A DNA stretch of 64,000 bases from an uncultured Lachnospiraceae bacterium (GTDB lineage Bacteria; Bacillota; Clostridia; Lachnospirales; Lachnospiraceae): positions 121,238 through 185,237 of the forward strand of contig CAJUIS010000002.1 of NCBI GenBank assembly GCA_910586645.1, written 5' to 3'. Below, in pieces: positions 42,511-50,973 of the stretch. Numbering within the stretch: the stretch's first letter is position 1; each line of letters begins with the position of its first letter. The position numbers and the translations under genes are program-made. The notes below the pieces were generated by a model. The model was not told where the DNA came from and did not search any database. It saw nothing but the letters and a program-made list of their open reading frames with translations.

Positions 42511-43656
42511 TTAATATTTTTTGTCTGGCATATGATACATCCTGTTGAACTCCGCTTTGATATTTTCAAGCCTCGCCTGATCGTCAATGCGCTGCTTCCT
42601 CGCATTTTCCTGAATCTGCCTCGTCTCGTCAATACCGTTTACGATTGTCCTCCAGGTTGTCTCCAATGTTTCAATTTTAATTGAACTTCCGGAAGCAAGC
42701 CTTGCCGTCATCTTTGACTGCTCCACTGTATTTCTTGCATTCTTAAGAAGCATTTCATTCGTCTTTTCATCCAGCGCTGACATCGCCTCCGCCTGAATCC
42801 TCTGCCTTTTTAACATAATCGCCTGTGCAAGCGCCTGTTTAAAAACCGGAAGCGTTACAATAAACGCCGAGTTGATTTTCCTTACCAGATTCATATTGGA
42901 AAATTCCATCGTCTTAATCATCGGCACCGACTGAATCGCCACGCTTTCCGCCGTCCGAAGATCCTGCGTCCGCTGCTCTAACATCATAAGCGCCTGCTGC
43001 AAGCTCTGAAGCTCAAACTGAATGGACATATCCCCGGACGCTTCCATATCAGCCTGTCTCTGGGCAATATACGTCTCCAGCTCCTTACAGCCCTGCTCGC
43101 CTGCCAGTATATATTTTACAAGCTCATGGTAATAGTTGACATTTGCGTCAAACATCTGATCCAGTTTGCGGTTGGACTGCTTAATCTCCGCTTCGTACTG
43201 CTTTAACTGCACATAAATCTTGTCAACCTCTTCCCCCATAGTATGATATTTTGAAAGGATTTTATCCAACTGCTTTCTCATATTCCCAAAAATCTTGCCG
43301 AACAGCCCCGGATTTTCCTGAATCTCTTCGATATCAAATTTTGACATGATTTTGGACAGTGTATTTAACATTTCGCTCGTATCGTCAAGCTGCGACATAT
43401 TCATGCTGTTTAACACAATGTCGGAAGCTTTTGAAATTTCTTCCGCCGCTTCTGACCCAAACGACACAATCGTCTCCAAATTATCAATCTCGATCGTGCT
43501 TACAAGCGCATCCACTTCGGAAGAACCGACAAGATCCGCATTCATCCGCTGCCTGTCCGCAGCGATATCATAACTCTCCACCACTTCGATTTCATTTTTT
43601 GCCTCCGGCATAACCGAATGGCTCTGTACTGCCGCTTTGCTAAAATCAAGACCCAT
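42511..43656 (-). CDS. telA: TelA-family toxic anion resistance protein
   Basis: The start at 43656 has AGAGAGG before it and lies just after the yceG-like stop; a longer frame would overlap that gene by about 130 bases. The 381-residue helical protein matches the TelA family (DTSEMLNTLSKIMSKFDIEE, LVRKINSAFIVTLPVFKQAL). TelA-like proteins (YceH in Bacillus) accompany TerD proteins in stress operons; their biochemical role is unknown. Confidence 0.92.
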   Translation of the reverse strand: MGLDFSKAAVQSHSVMPEAKNEIEVVESYDIAADRQRMNADLVGSSEVDALVSTIEIDNLETIVSFGSEAAEEISKASDIVLNSMNMSQLDDTSEMLNTLSKIMSKFDIEEIQENPGLFGKIFGNMRKQLDKILSKYHTMGEEVDKIYVQLKQYEAEIKQSNRKLDQMFDANVNYYHELVKYILAGEQGCKELETYIAQRQADMEASGDMSIQFELQSLQQALMMLEQRTQDLRTAESVAIQSVPMIKTMEFSNMNLVRKINSAFIVTLPVFKQALAQAIMLKRQRIQAEAMSALDEKTNEMLLKNARNTVEQSKMTARLASGSSIKIETLETTWRTIVNGIDETRQIQENARKQRIDDQARLENIKAEFNRMYHMPDKKY

Positions 43657-43657
43657 A

Positions 43658-45931
43658 CTATTTACCTCTCTTAAAAATTTTTTCACGCCATGATAAGCGC
43701 CCGCCAAAAGATTCCCTGTTAAAATCCGGAACAGACAGATCATACAGATATTCTCCAATCTGATGCTCTTCCATGCTGTTCTCATTGTAATAACTCTCTA
43801 TCCCCTGATACCCCGCAGGCGTAAAATAAAGCACGTCAAATCCCGCCAGATTTAAAAACGCCGCTAAAATTGCGTCTTCCAAAGAAGGCATTTCCTCCGT
43901 TGTGTTGATATAGACAAATTTGGGACTCTTTTTTGTAAAATCAAATTTCTGCAAAAGCCTTGCAATCTCCTTCGGCAGATTTAAAACGGTTGAAATAACG
44001 GTATATTCCATCCCGTTTAAAAAGGTTCCTTTTATCGTCTTCTGCTGAATCAGCAGCGCAAGCTTATCTAAAATATGCTCCTGCACTTCTTTGCGCAAAG
44101 CGCCGTAAGGATAACATTTGTGCGACTTTATCTTTTCCCGCATCAGTTTTCTGTTTTTAAAAAACTCTGCCGCATGGGCTTTTATGGGATTTGCGTCCGC
44201 AGGTTTCAGATACGGCGCGTTTTTCACCAAAAAAACGTCTTTTGTCATCAGGGCCTTTATCCCCGCCCAGTACTGCGTCACATCGGCGTCTTTTACGCCG
44301 GAAACTTTTGCAAACATCACAGGCAGGGCGACCACAGACTCCATTGTACTAAAGTTCGGCCGAAACTTCAATTCCTGATCCCAAAGAATGGCAATTTCTT
44401 CATACGTCGTGCTGAGCGTAACCGCTTCGGCTTTTTTGTACTGCTGGCTCCTGTACATTCCGGAATCCTGATACATCAAAGCGTCAAGCTCCCGTTCCGC
44501 ATGATACGCCGCCGTTCCCATGCGTATCTTAACGCCGTCCGACGGAAATTCATCCATTGCAAAAACGTCTGTGTAATTGATCTCATAAAACACAGGATCC
44601 TCTATCGGATACGTCTTCTGCCTGCCGGGGTTTAAAATCAGAACATCAACCGGAAGCTTTGCCAGAAACCGCAGGAAAAGCGCTTCGTTTTCATTTTTAC
44701 AGCCGTTTAAATAAATAAAACAGCCCGTTTCCGGCGGCGTCTGCTTCGAAAACAACCCGGACTGGAAACGCTTCAGCCAGCACAGCAGACAGACCGCTTT
44801 ATTCGTCAGTTTGTTCAGATTCATATCCTGCACTAAAGACGCTTCTTCTAAAACGCCGACAAACGCTTTTTTCATCAGACGCTGCAGTTCTTCATTGAAA
44901 GAACATGAAATATTGGCCGAAAGATCCAGCAGCATGTGTTCCTTTCGATCGTAATTTTTTCTCCGGATTCCGCCGATTTCCTCCATCGTGGGCTTTGAAA
45001 TTTCGTTTTCCGCAAGCGCAGCCCCGCGGCCGCTTTTTCTGATTGAAAGATAAAACTGATGCAGATCGCTGACGCAGGACAGCTTATCTTCCACCCCGTT
45101 GATCTGCAGAAAACAGTTATAGAAAAACGCCGGATCGCTTCCCCTGTCTTCGCGAAGCGTCAGAACATCCAAAAGGCCCTTCCCGGCAATCCAGGCGTTC
45201 GTACAATTTTCAACAGAAGGCTTCGGCCCGCATAAGCGCTCCCGTTTTGCCTGTTCCAAAATCTCGTTTTGCATCCATTTTAAGTTAAAGTAATCGGGAA
45301 ACGCTCCCGCCCCCTGCTGCTTCCATTCGTCTGAATATATAGATTTTGGATCCAGCTTCCGGTAAGCTTCGTCTCCTTGATACTGAAGCAAAACCACATC
45401 GCATCCGGCATTTGACAAAATAGAAAGCATCATCCGTTCATAGCTGCTGACGTCCCCTTCATACAAAATCTTGGGCGGCTGATCCTTTCCAAGCCGGTTT
45501 ACAATCCGTTCAAATTTATAGTAAAGCCAGCACATAAACTTAATATATGCATTCCGCAGCATATTCTCGTTTTTTCCTGACCTGCGCAGCGCGTCAAGCG
45601 CGTCATAAACAGCGGCCGCTACGCTCTGCCGCTGGCCGTCATTCATCCTGGGCAGCCATTTTTTGAGATGAAATGCGAAAAATCCCACGCTCATCTGAAA
45701 GTCCATGCCCATCATTTCACTGTAATACGCCAGATTTTTTTCTGTCGGATTTGCAATCTTTCCCTCAATAATTACGCCGGAAATTCTTGCAGCTTCAAAG
45801 TATTTCTGAATAAACGCATGAATCTGCTCATTATACGTGCAAATCCGGTAAAAATAAACGCCCGTCTCTTTTCTGTTTTTCAATTCCAAAAAATAATCAT
45901 TTAAATCCTGCAGTTTTTTATGTTCAAACAT
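43658..45931 (-). CDS. YceG-like component of the Ter biosynthetic module
   Basis: The protein of about 757 residues matches the YceG family known from the Bacillus yceCDEFGH tellurite-stress operon. Recognisable parts are YYKFERIVNRLGKDQPPKIL, LSILSNAGCDVVLLQYQGD and FLNLAGFDVLYFTPAGY, two similar GCD/GFD strands that suggest an internal repeat. An ATG at 45931 is preferred to a GTG at 45940, because the latter lies only a few bases from the AGGA. The protein is cytosolic. The molecular function of YceG is not known. It follows the protease gene and overlaps nothing. Confidence 0.85.
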   Translation of the reverse strand: MFEHKKLQDLNDYFLELKNRKETGVYFYRICTYNEQIHAFIQKYFEAARISGVIIEGKIANPTEKNLAYYSEMMGMDFQMSVGFFAFHLKKWLPRMNDGQRQSVAAAVYDALDALRRSGKNENMLRNAYIKFMCWLYYKFERIVNRLGKDQPPKILYEGDVSSYERMMLSILSNAGCDVVLLQYQGDEAYRKLDPKSIYSDEWKQQGAGAFPDYFNLKWMQNEILEQAKRERLCGPKPSVENCTNAWIAGKGLLDVLTLREDRGSDPAFFYNCFLQINGVEDKLSCVSDLHQFYLSIRKSGRGAALAENEISKPTMEEIGGIRRKNYDRKEHMLLDLSANISCSFNEELQRLMKKAFVGVLEEASLVQDMNLNKLTNKAVCLLCWLKRFQSGLFSKQTPPETGCFIYLNGCKNENEALFLRFLAKLPVDVLILNPGRQKTYPIEDPVFYEINYTDVFAMDEFPSDGVKIRMGTAAYHAERELDALMYQDSGMYRSQQYKKAEAVTLSTTYEEIAILWDQELKFRPNFSTMESVVALPVMFAKVSGVKDADVTQYWAGIKALMTKDVFLVKNAPYLKPADANPIKAHAAEFFKNRKLMREKIKSHKCYPYGALRKEVQEHILDKLALLIQQKTIKGTFLNGMEYTVISTVLNLPKEIARLLQKFDFTKKSPKFVYINTTEEMPSLEDAILAAFLNLAGFDVLYFTPAGYQGIESYYNENSMEEHQIGEYLYDLSVPDFNRESFGGRLSWREKIFKRGK

Positions 45932-45967
45932 ATGACGCACTCGTCCTTTTGCCTCATTTCTGAAAAT

Positions 45968-47503
45968 CTAAAAAAATCCTCTGATAAACGGAAGTATGCT
46001 TTCATACCCGACCGCCAGATTGATGTTCTGCGCGTTGTCAAAGCCCGCCGTACTGATTCCTATTACTTCTCCATACATATTCAAAAGCGCGCCCCCGGAA
46101 CTGCCATGAGATGTGGGAGCGGTAAACTGAATCATGTCAACGCCGTCAATTTTACGAAAGCCGGAAATAATGCCGTCCGATACGGAATTAAACAACCCCA
46201 GCGGACTCCCGATTGCAACCACTTTCTGCCCTCTGACGAGACGGTTCTGCCCCCGGTACAGCGGAAGAGGACTTAACATCCTGTCAATCCTTAATACGGC
46301 AAGATCCAAAACGGAATGATATTTAATCAGTTCATCTGTAGAATATACGGTTTCATCCTCTTCGATCCGCACGGAATAAAATACACCGCCGCTTGCCACA
46401 TGGTTATTTGTCAGTATGTATCCGTCCCTTCCTATCATAATCCCGGATCCGCTTCCTATCATATTTCCCTTTTTGTCATGGATGCCGATTAAAACCACGG
46501 AAGACGCAAGAAGCGCCAGCTCTTCAAATGTCTTTTCCGTACGGGCGCCCTGTTTCTTTACCGTTACCGGATTTACTGCCGCGGGCTTTTTTGCCGTTAC
46601 CGGATTTGCTGCCGCAGGCTTCTTGACAATTACTGGACTTGCCGCCGCAGGCTTTCTTGCCGTTACCGGATTTGCTGCCGCAGGCTTCTTGACAATTACT
46701 GGACTTGCCGCCGCAGGCTTTCTTGCCGTTACCGGATTTGACGCCGCAGGCTTTCTTGCCGTTACCGGATTTGACGCCGCGGGCTTTTTTGCCGTTACCG
46801 GACTTGCCGCCGCAGATTCCTGTGTATATTCCGGCAGTCTGACCTGTCCGAAACTGCCAAGCTCGATTTTCTCCGACAGTCCAAGCTTCTCCTCCTCTTT
46901 TGAAATATCGGCCCCGCTCTGCAGCAAAAGCACATCGCATCCCAGAAGCGTAAGCAGATATGCAAACAGATACTCCTGTTTTTTTATAATATCAGACATC
47001 ACCAGTTTGACGGACTGCCTGCAGTCCCACTGGGTTCTTATGCCGGAAAGCAGATAATCGTGCCAAAACAAAAGTTTTACAACAAAGCTTTTCTCAATCG
47101 AAGCATTGAATGCCTGGTTTGCAAAAAACAGCTCCAAAACTTTTCTGACGCCTTCGGCCAAAAGCTTCTGATATTCTGTATGCGTCTTTAAAATTTTCGT
47201 CCCGGCAGCTTCCCTGTTACCGGCCGCAAACGCCTGATAAAATTTCTCGTAATCCGCGGCCTCCAAACCGTTCAGCCTGGGCAGGGACGAAATCCTGCGG
47301 TATGCCGTCCTCCCGTCCGCCATCCGAGCCTTCATGTCCGCATCCATCCTTACGACATCCGCTGCAAGCGTATCATTCACCCCGGTAAGCCTTATAAAAT
47401 ACACGTCTTTACAATTTTGATTAATTCCGCCGCGGATTCCTTCAAAGGCCAAAATGGAATCCACATTCATCACATTATGCCGGAAACGCATGATGTTTTC
47501 CAT
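45968..47503 (-). CDS. Trypsin-like serine protease with YceG-like N-terminus and repeat linker
   Basis: The first 215 residues resemble part of YceG: LLTLLGCDVLLLQSGADI matches the YceG segment ending in CDVVLLQYQGD. Residues about 229-317 are eight 11-residue repeats of the type NPVTARKPAAS, probably an extended linker. Residues about 330-510 are a trypsin/HtrA-like protease with His in ILTNNHVASGG, Asp in VLDLAVLRI and Ser in SHGSSGGALL. No signal peptide or membrane helix is visible, so the protease should be cytosolic. It precedes yceG by 27-36 bases. A stress-triggered protease paired with the Ter system is inferred. Confidence 0.88.
   Translation of the reverse strand: MENIMRFRHNVMNVDSILAFEGIRGGINQNCKDVYFIRLTGVNDTLAADVVRMDADMKARMADGRTAYRRISSLPRLNGLEAADYEKFYQAFAAGNREAAGTKILKTHTEYQKLLAEGVRKVLELFFANQAFNASIEKSFVVKLLFWHDYLLSGIRTQWDCRQSVKLVMSDIIKKQEYLFAYLLTLLGCDVLLLQSGADISKEEEKLGLSEKIELGSFGQVRLPEYTQESAAASPVTAKKPAASNPVTARKPAASNPVTARKPAAASPVIVKKPAAANPVTARKPAAASPVIVKKPAAANPVTAKKPAAVNPVTVKKQGARTEKTFEELALLASSVVLIGIHDKKGNMIGSGSGIMIGRDGYILTNNHVASGGVFYSVRIEEDETVYSTDELIKYHSVLDLAVLRIDRMLSPLPLYRGQNRLVRGQKVVAIGSPLGLFNSVSDGIISGFRKIDGVDMIQFTAPTSHGSSGGALLNMYGEVIGISTAGFDNAQNINLAVGYESILPFIRGFF
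46560..46812 (-). repeat. In-frame 33-base tandem repeat with perfect 66-base duplication
   Basis: The protease linker is encoded by about eight 33-base units. Units at 46593-46658 and 46659-46724 form two identical 66-base blocks, followed by near-identical 33-base units from 46725 and 46758. Perfect identity over 132 bases indicates recent expansion by slippage or recombination. Copy-number changes would alter linker length in steps of 11 residues without a frameshift. Confidence 0.9.
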
Positions 47504-47585
47504 TGAAATACAACCCCTTTGTTCCTCCGAAATGAAACTTCTGTAAATAATTTTATCACAGTTTTCATTTTTTATCTACCAAATA

Positions 47586-47613
47586 TTGACTTCCTATGAT
47601 ATATTTGTATTAT
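47586..47613 (+). promoter_or_regulatory. Sigma-A promoter of the CitE-like lyase gene
   Basis: TTGACT and TATTAT are separated by 16 bases, 70 bases before the lyase start. The divergent protease gene starts at 47503. No clear promoter was found for that gene in the 180-base gap. Confidence 0.6.
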
Positions 47614-47683
47614 TGCTGCTTTGTCTTATGACTGCAAATATTTTCATATATCAATCCATATCAGACGCTAAAGGAGACATCCT

Positions 47684-48658
47684 ATGAAAAATTCTGCACT
47701 TTACTATAATGTCGGCCCTCTGCTGTATTGTCCGGCCAACAGCAAAAACATTGCCGCATCTCTTATCCATGAGAAATTCGGCGTTTCCTATTCTCTCGCC
47801 CTGTGCCTTGAGGATACCATAAATGACAACTATGTAGAGCAGGCGGAAAACACTCTGATCCGTTCTCTCCGGCAGCTTTATGAAACGCGGCAGACGTTTT
47901 CTTTTTTTCTGCCGAAAATCTTTGTCCGCGTCAGAAATGCGGCGCAGATTGCCATGCTGCCGGAACGGTTAGGCGAAGCCGCGGAACTTCTCTGCGGATT
48001 TATCCTTCCAAAGTTTGATCTGTCAAATGCAGATCTATACATAGAAACTGCGGCGCGCGTCAACGCAAATTCCGGGAAAAAATTTTATTTTATGCCGATT
48101 TTAGAAAGCCCGGCAATCATTGATTTAAAAAGCCGGGCCTTTGTGTTGTCCGAATTAAAAGAACGCCTGGCGGCGATAGAAGAATCCGTTTTGAATATCC
48201 GCGTCGGAGGCAACGATTTATGCCATATATTCGGCTTCCGCAGACGCAGCAGCGAAACAATCCACGACATCCGTCCTGTCGCAAACATTTTTTCTGATAT
48301 TATTACAGCATTCGGTTCCGATTATGTCGTGTCCGGCCCCGTCTGGGAATATTATAACCAAACAGGCTGGGATACCGGACTTCGCAGAGAGCTTCAGCTT
48401 GACAGGCTCTGCGGCTTTATCGGAAAAACCGTTATTCATCCAAACCAGATTTCCCTTGTCAATCAGGAATACACAGTTGACGCCGAGGACTTAAATGATG
48501 CAAAAGCCATTTTAAACTGGGATTTAAACGCCGCTTCTTTCGTATCCGGCAATACGGCGCAGCGGCGTATGAACGAATATAAAACCCATGCAAACTGGGC
48601 GGAAAAAATTATTTTTCTGTCTATGGCATACGGCTGCAAAGACGCTATACATCCGTAA
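47684..48658 (+). CDS. HpcH/HpaI aldolase or citrate-lyase-beta-like protein of the Ter module
   Basis: The 324-residue protein has CitE-like TIM-barrel elements: LYCPANSKNIAASLI, SLALCLEDTINDNYVEQAE, FYFMPILESPAIIDL with the metal-site Glu, and GFIGKTVIHPNQISLVNQEY. CitE-like C-C lyases are part of the proposed TerD-linked biosynthetic pathway with phosphoribosyltransferases and a HAD phosphatase. AAAGGAG precedes the ATG. It is the only gene of this cluster on the plus strand, and its last 14 bases overlap the end of the convergent StiP-like gene. The substrate is unknown. Confidence 0.87.
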   Translation: MKNSALYYNVGPLLYCPANSKNIAASLIHEKFGVSYSLALCLEDTINDNYVEQAENTLIRSLRQLYETRQTFSFFLPKIFVRVRNAAQIAMLPERLGEAAELLCGFILPKFDLSNADLYIETAARVNANSGKKFYFMPILESPAIIDLKSRAFVLSELKERLAAIEESVLNIRVGGNDLCHIFGFRRRSSETIHDIRPVANIFSDIITAFGSDYVVSGPVWEYYNQTGWDTGLRRELQLDRLCGFIGKTVIHPNQISLVNQEYTVDAEDLNDAKAILNWDLNAASFVSGNTAQRRMNEYKTHANWAEKIIFLSMAYGCKDAIHP

Positions 48659-49694
48659 GCTTTCGGATGATGCCGCACGCTTTATAATGCTTAAGCGGAT
48701 AATATTCCACCGGGACATTTTTTTCCTCCGCAAGCCGGATAATATGCGCAAGCGACTTATCCCGCCCATACCGCTGATTGATCAGAACTTTCCACGGTAT
48801 GCGGCGGAGAAGGACGCGCGTCGTCTCTCCAATCCCCGGCTTTACAAAATTAATGTCCGAAACCCCAAATGCTCCTGCAATCTCTTCCGCTTCTTGATAC
48901 CCAAATCCGCCAAAAGACGGCTCTTCCTTTGGGTTTTCCATCACAAATTTTTCCTCAATCGCATGGATGAACGAATAAGACAAATCTGAATCCGCCAGTT
49001 CTCCATAATATACGGCTCCATGAAAATCTTTTTCCCCGATTATGTCATCCCTTAGAAAAGTCCTGCTGATCAGCCCGGAAACTGTGGCGTTTAAACAGGA
49101 GCTGGGAATTAAAATATCTTCATGCGTCCCGCACAATTCCGTTACGTTTGCAGGATCTGCAAGAACTCCTATATCAGACGATACGCCCGCATAATCCGCA
49201 ATGTCTTTTTGCAGTTCTCTCAAAATCGCCCCTTTTCCAATCCATCCGTCAATAAACAAAATCTGCTCCGGACGGCATTGTCCCAGAAGATAACGCATTG
49301 CATTGCCGTCAATCCCTCTTCCCCGGATAATGGAAACCGAATAGTGCGGCATACAGATTTTGTATTTTTTTGAAATATAGCGCTTCAGAAGAATCCCAAT
49401 CGGAATGCCCGCTCTTGCCAGCGAAACGAGAACGGTATCCCTTCCCTTTTGTTCCACTATTTTATCCGCAAGCCTGCCTACGGCAAAAGCGGCGGAAGCG
49501 GCATAATTTTTCAAAGCCTCTTCGTATGTCTCCATATACTGTGCGGAGGGTATGTATTCAACCGGAAGCATTTCGCAATAATGTCTGCCGGACTGAATCA
49601 GTTTTTCTCTTTCCTCTGCAGGCTGAGGCTTCACCAGCCCTGTGATGTCTTTCAGCAAAAGGCATACGTCTTCTTTTTTGTAAGAGCTTCTCAT
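48645..49694 (-). CDS. StiP-type phosphoribosyltransferase-like protein of the Ter module
   Basis: The start at 49694 overlaps the upstream stop as ATGA and has AGGGAGGA before it. The product of 349 residues has VLVSLARAGIPIGILLKRYI, SIIRGRGIDGNAMRYLL and ILFIDGWIGKGAILRELQKD. The last matches the PRPP-binding loop position of the family annotated as StiP/PRTase-associated (PF11202 type). The C-terminus has FVKPGIGETTRVLLRRIPWK. It likely transfers or binds a phosphoribosyl group; some databases instead call the family a cysteine protease. It is coupled to the TRSP gene. Confidence 0.82.
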   Translation of the reverse strand: MRSSYKKEDVCLLLKDITGLVKPQPAEEREKLIQSGRHYCEMLPVEYIPSAQYMETYEEALKNYAASAAFAVGRLADKIVEQKGRDTVLVSLARAGIPIGILLKRYISKKYKICMPHYSVSIIRGRGIDGNAMRYLLGQCRPEQILFIDGWIGKGAILRELQKDIADYAGVSSDIGVLADPANVTELCGTHEDILIPSSCLNATVSGLISRTFLRDDIIGEKDFHGAVYYGELADSDLSYSFIHAIEEKFVMENPKEEPSFGGFGYQEAEEIAGAFGVSDINFVKPGIGETTRVLLRRIPWKVLINQRYGRDKSLAHIIRLAEEKNVPVEYYPLKHYKACGIIRKLTDV

Positions 49695-50848
49695 TCTGTC
49701 CTCCCTGTATCCTTCCCATTCACGCCGGAAACGCACGGATTCTCTTTTCCTTTGCCCCAGCGGAATATCTGTATTCTGTCGCAGCCGCACAGGAAAAGAG
49801 CGTTCAGCAAAGAAGACGCGCCTTTTTCCAGATTGCCTGCAGCATCCGTCAGAATAACAACTCTGTCGTATTTTTCAAGATCATAAAGAAATGTCCGTCT
49901 GCCGTCCTGGTAAAAACTCTCCAGTTCATACCGCCTGTGCAGAGGATAGCCGCTTTCCCTGCTTACCGCTATAGGGCTTCTTGTTGTGGAATGGCATTTT
50001 ACCGTACAGCCGCATTCTTCCAGATGCGCCCCGACATCCAATACAGGATACATAAATTCTTCTGTCCCTATGACCAGAATCGTTTGATCGGGACAAACCT
50101 CCATCTTCTCTTTGATCTGAACCCATAATTTTTCACAGGCGGTTTTGTACGCATAACCCGTCGTCCATCTTCTCACATTGATGTAACCGTCCAGCTCAAT
50201 CACTTCTGTCCGTCCGCCTTCTCCTGGCGGAATATAACTTCCATCTCCTGCGTACATCTGCGCTATGCCGGGATACTTTTCATGCCTGGTTTTCAGGAGA
50301 TAATGCAGGCGGACGTTTCGGGCCGCGCATATTTCAACAGCCGCATCATCCATCCCATTCAGTAAAGAAGCAATGGAAAACCGCATTTTTCCGGGATAAT
50401 TTTTTTCCAGAATATCTATAATATGAAATATGGTATTGCCCGTAGTGACCTCGTCTTCCACAAATACGATTCTGTCCGCCTGATCCGCCAGCGCCTCAAT
50501 ATCGTCTCTGACCAGCTTCTGTTCAGACGCATGACTGTGATCTTCCGTAAAATACAAATATCTTACTTCTGGTATCTCTTCTCTTGTTGTCTGCATATAA
50601 AAGGAATCTAATCTGACAGCCAGCCGTGCGCCGATTGCCGTTGCCGTTTCTGCAAATCCAATCAAAAGCAAACGTTCCTCTTTATATTCCCTTTTCACCA
50701 CATCCGCCAGTGCGTCAAAAAGTTCAAACGCCTTTCCCGGAGACACCGGCATATGCTTTCCCTGCAGTCTGTTTACAATCAAATAATTCCTCTTTTTGTT
50801 GTTTTCTCTTTTTGCAATCCTGATTAAGTCTGATTCTTTATACACCAT
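49691..50848 (-). CDS. Phosphoribosyltransferase with TRSP domain of the Ter module
   Basis: The start at 50848 has AGGAAAAAG before it and gives about 385 residues. The N-terminal part is a type I phosphoribosyltransferase with the PRPP loop VFVEDEVTTGNTI. The C-terminal part contains the TTRSPI sequence that names the TRSP domain. This two-domain architecture is characteristic of the TerD-associated biosynthetic operons, where it may build a nucleoside-like metabolite. It is first in a two-gene minus-strand operon with the StiP-like gene and has a promoter with a LexA-like half-palindrome upstream. Confidence 0.88.
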   Translation of the reverse strand: MVYKESDLIRIAKRENNKKRNYLIVNRLQGKHMPVSPGKAFELFDALADVVKREYKEERLLLIGFAETATAIGARLAVRLDSFYMQTTREEIPEVRYLYFTEDHSHASEQKLVRDDIEALADQADRIVFVEDEVTTGNTIFHIIDILEKNYPGKMRFSIASLLNGMDDAAVEICAARNVRLHYLLKTRHEKYPGIAQMYAGDGSYIPPGEGGRTEVIELDGYINVRRWTTGYAYKTACEKLWVQIKEKMEVCPDQTILVIGTEEFMYPVLDVGAHLEECGCTVKCHSTTRSPIAVSRESGYPLHRRYELESFYQDGRRTFLYDLEKYDRVVILTDAAGNLEKGASSLLNALFLCGCDRIQIFRWGKGKENPCVSGVNGKDTGRTE

Positions 50849-50888
50849 TGTCTTTTTCCTGATTTCCTTTTTATAAATTTGTATATTG

Positions 50889-50917
50889 AGGGTAACATAC
50901 GTTCTGGCACAAGTCAA
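50889..50917 (-). promoter_or_regulatory. Promoter of the TRSP operon with LexA-like box
   Basis: On the minus strand TTGACT (50912-50917) is followed after 17 bases by TACCCT (50889-50894), a good -35 and a poor -10. Between them GAACGTATGTTA (50893-50904) resembles the Gram-positive LexA box GAACN4GTTC, with the last position mismatched. A weak -10 is common in activator-dependent promoters. DNA-damage control is possible but unproven. Confidence 0.4.
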
Positions 50918-50939
50918 TGCCGCAGGTGAACCGATAAAG

Positions 50940-50965
50940 AAAACCGCAGCATACGCTGCGGTTTT
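50940..50965 (-). terminator. Terminator of the large secreted protein gene
   Basis: A perfect 11-base-pair stem (AAAACCGCAGC and GCTGCGGTTTT) with a 4-base loop ends in T residues on the minus strand, 9 bases after the stop. It separates this gene from the Ter module. Confidence 0.9.
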
Positions 50966-50973
50966 CCTGCTTT

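Noticed and set aside
46560..46812. Possible CRISPR array because of regular 33-base spacing
   Set aside because: Units are contiguous without spacers, stay in frame and encode a Lys-Pro-Ala linker.
46416..47057. Plus-strand open frame opposite the protease repeats
   Set aside because: The periodic translation simply mirrors the 33-base coding repeat; the minus-strand product has a full protease domain.
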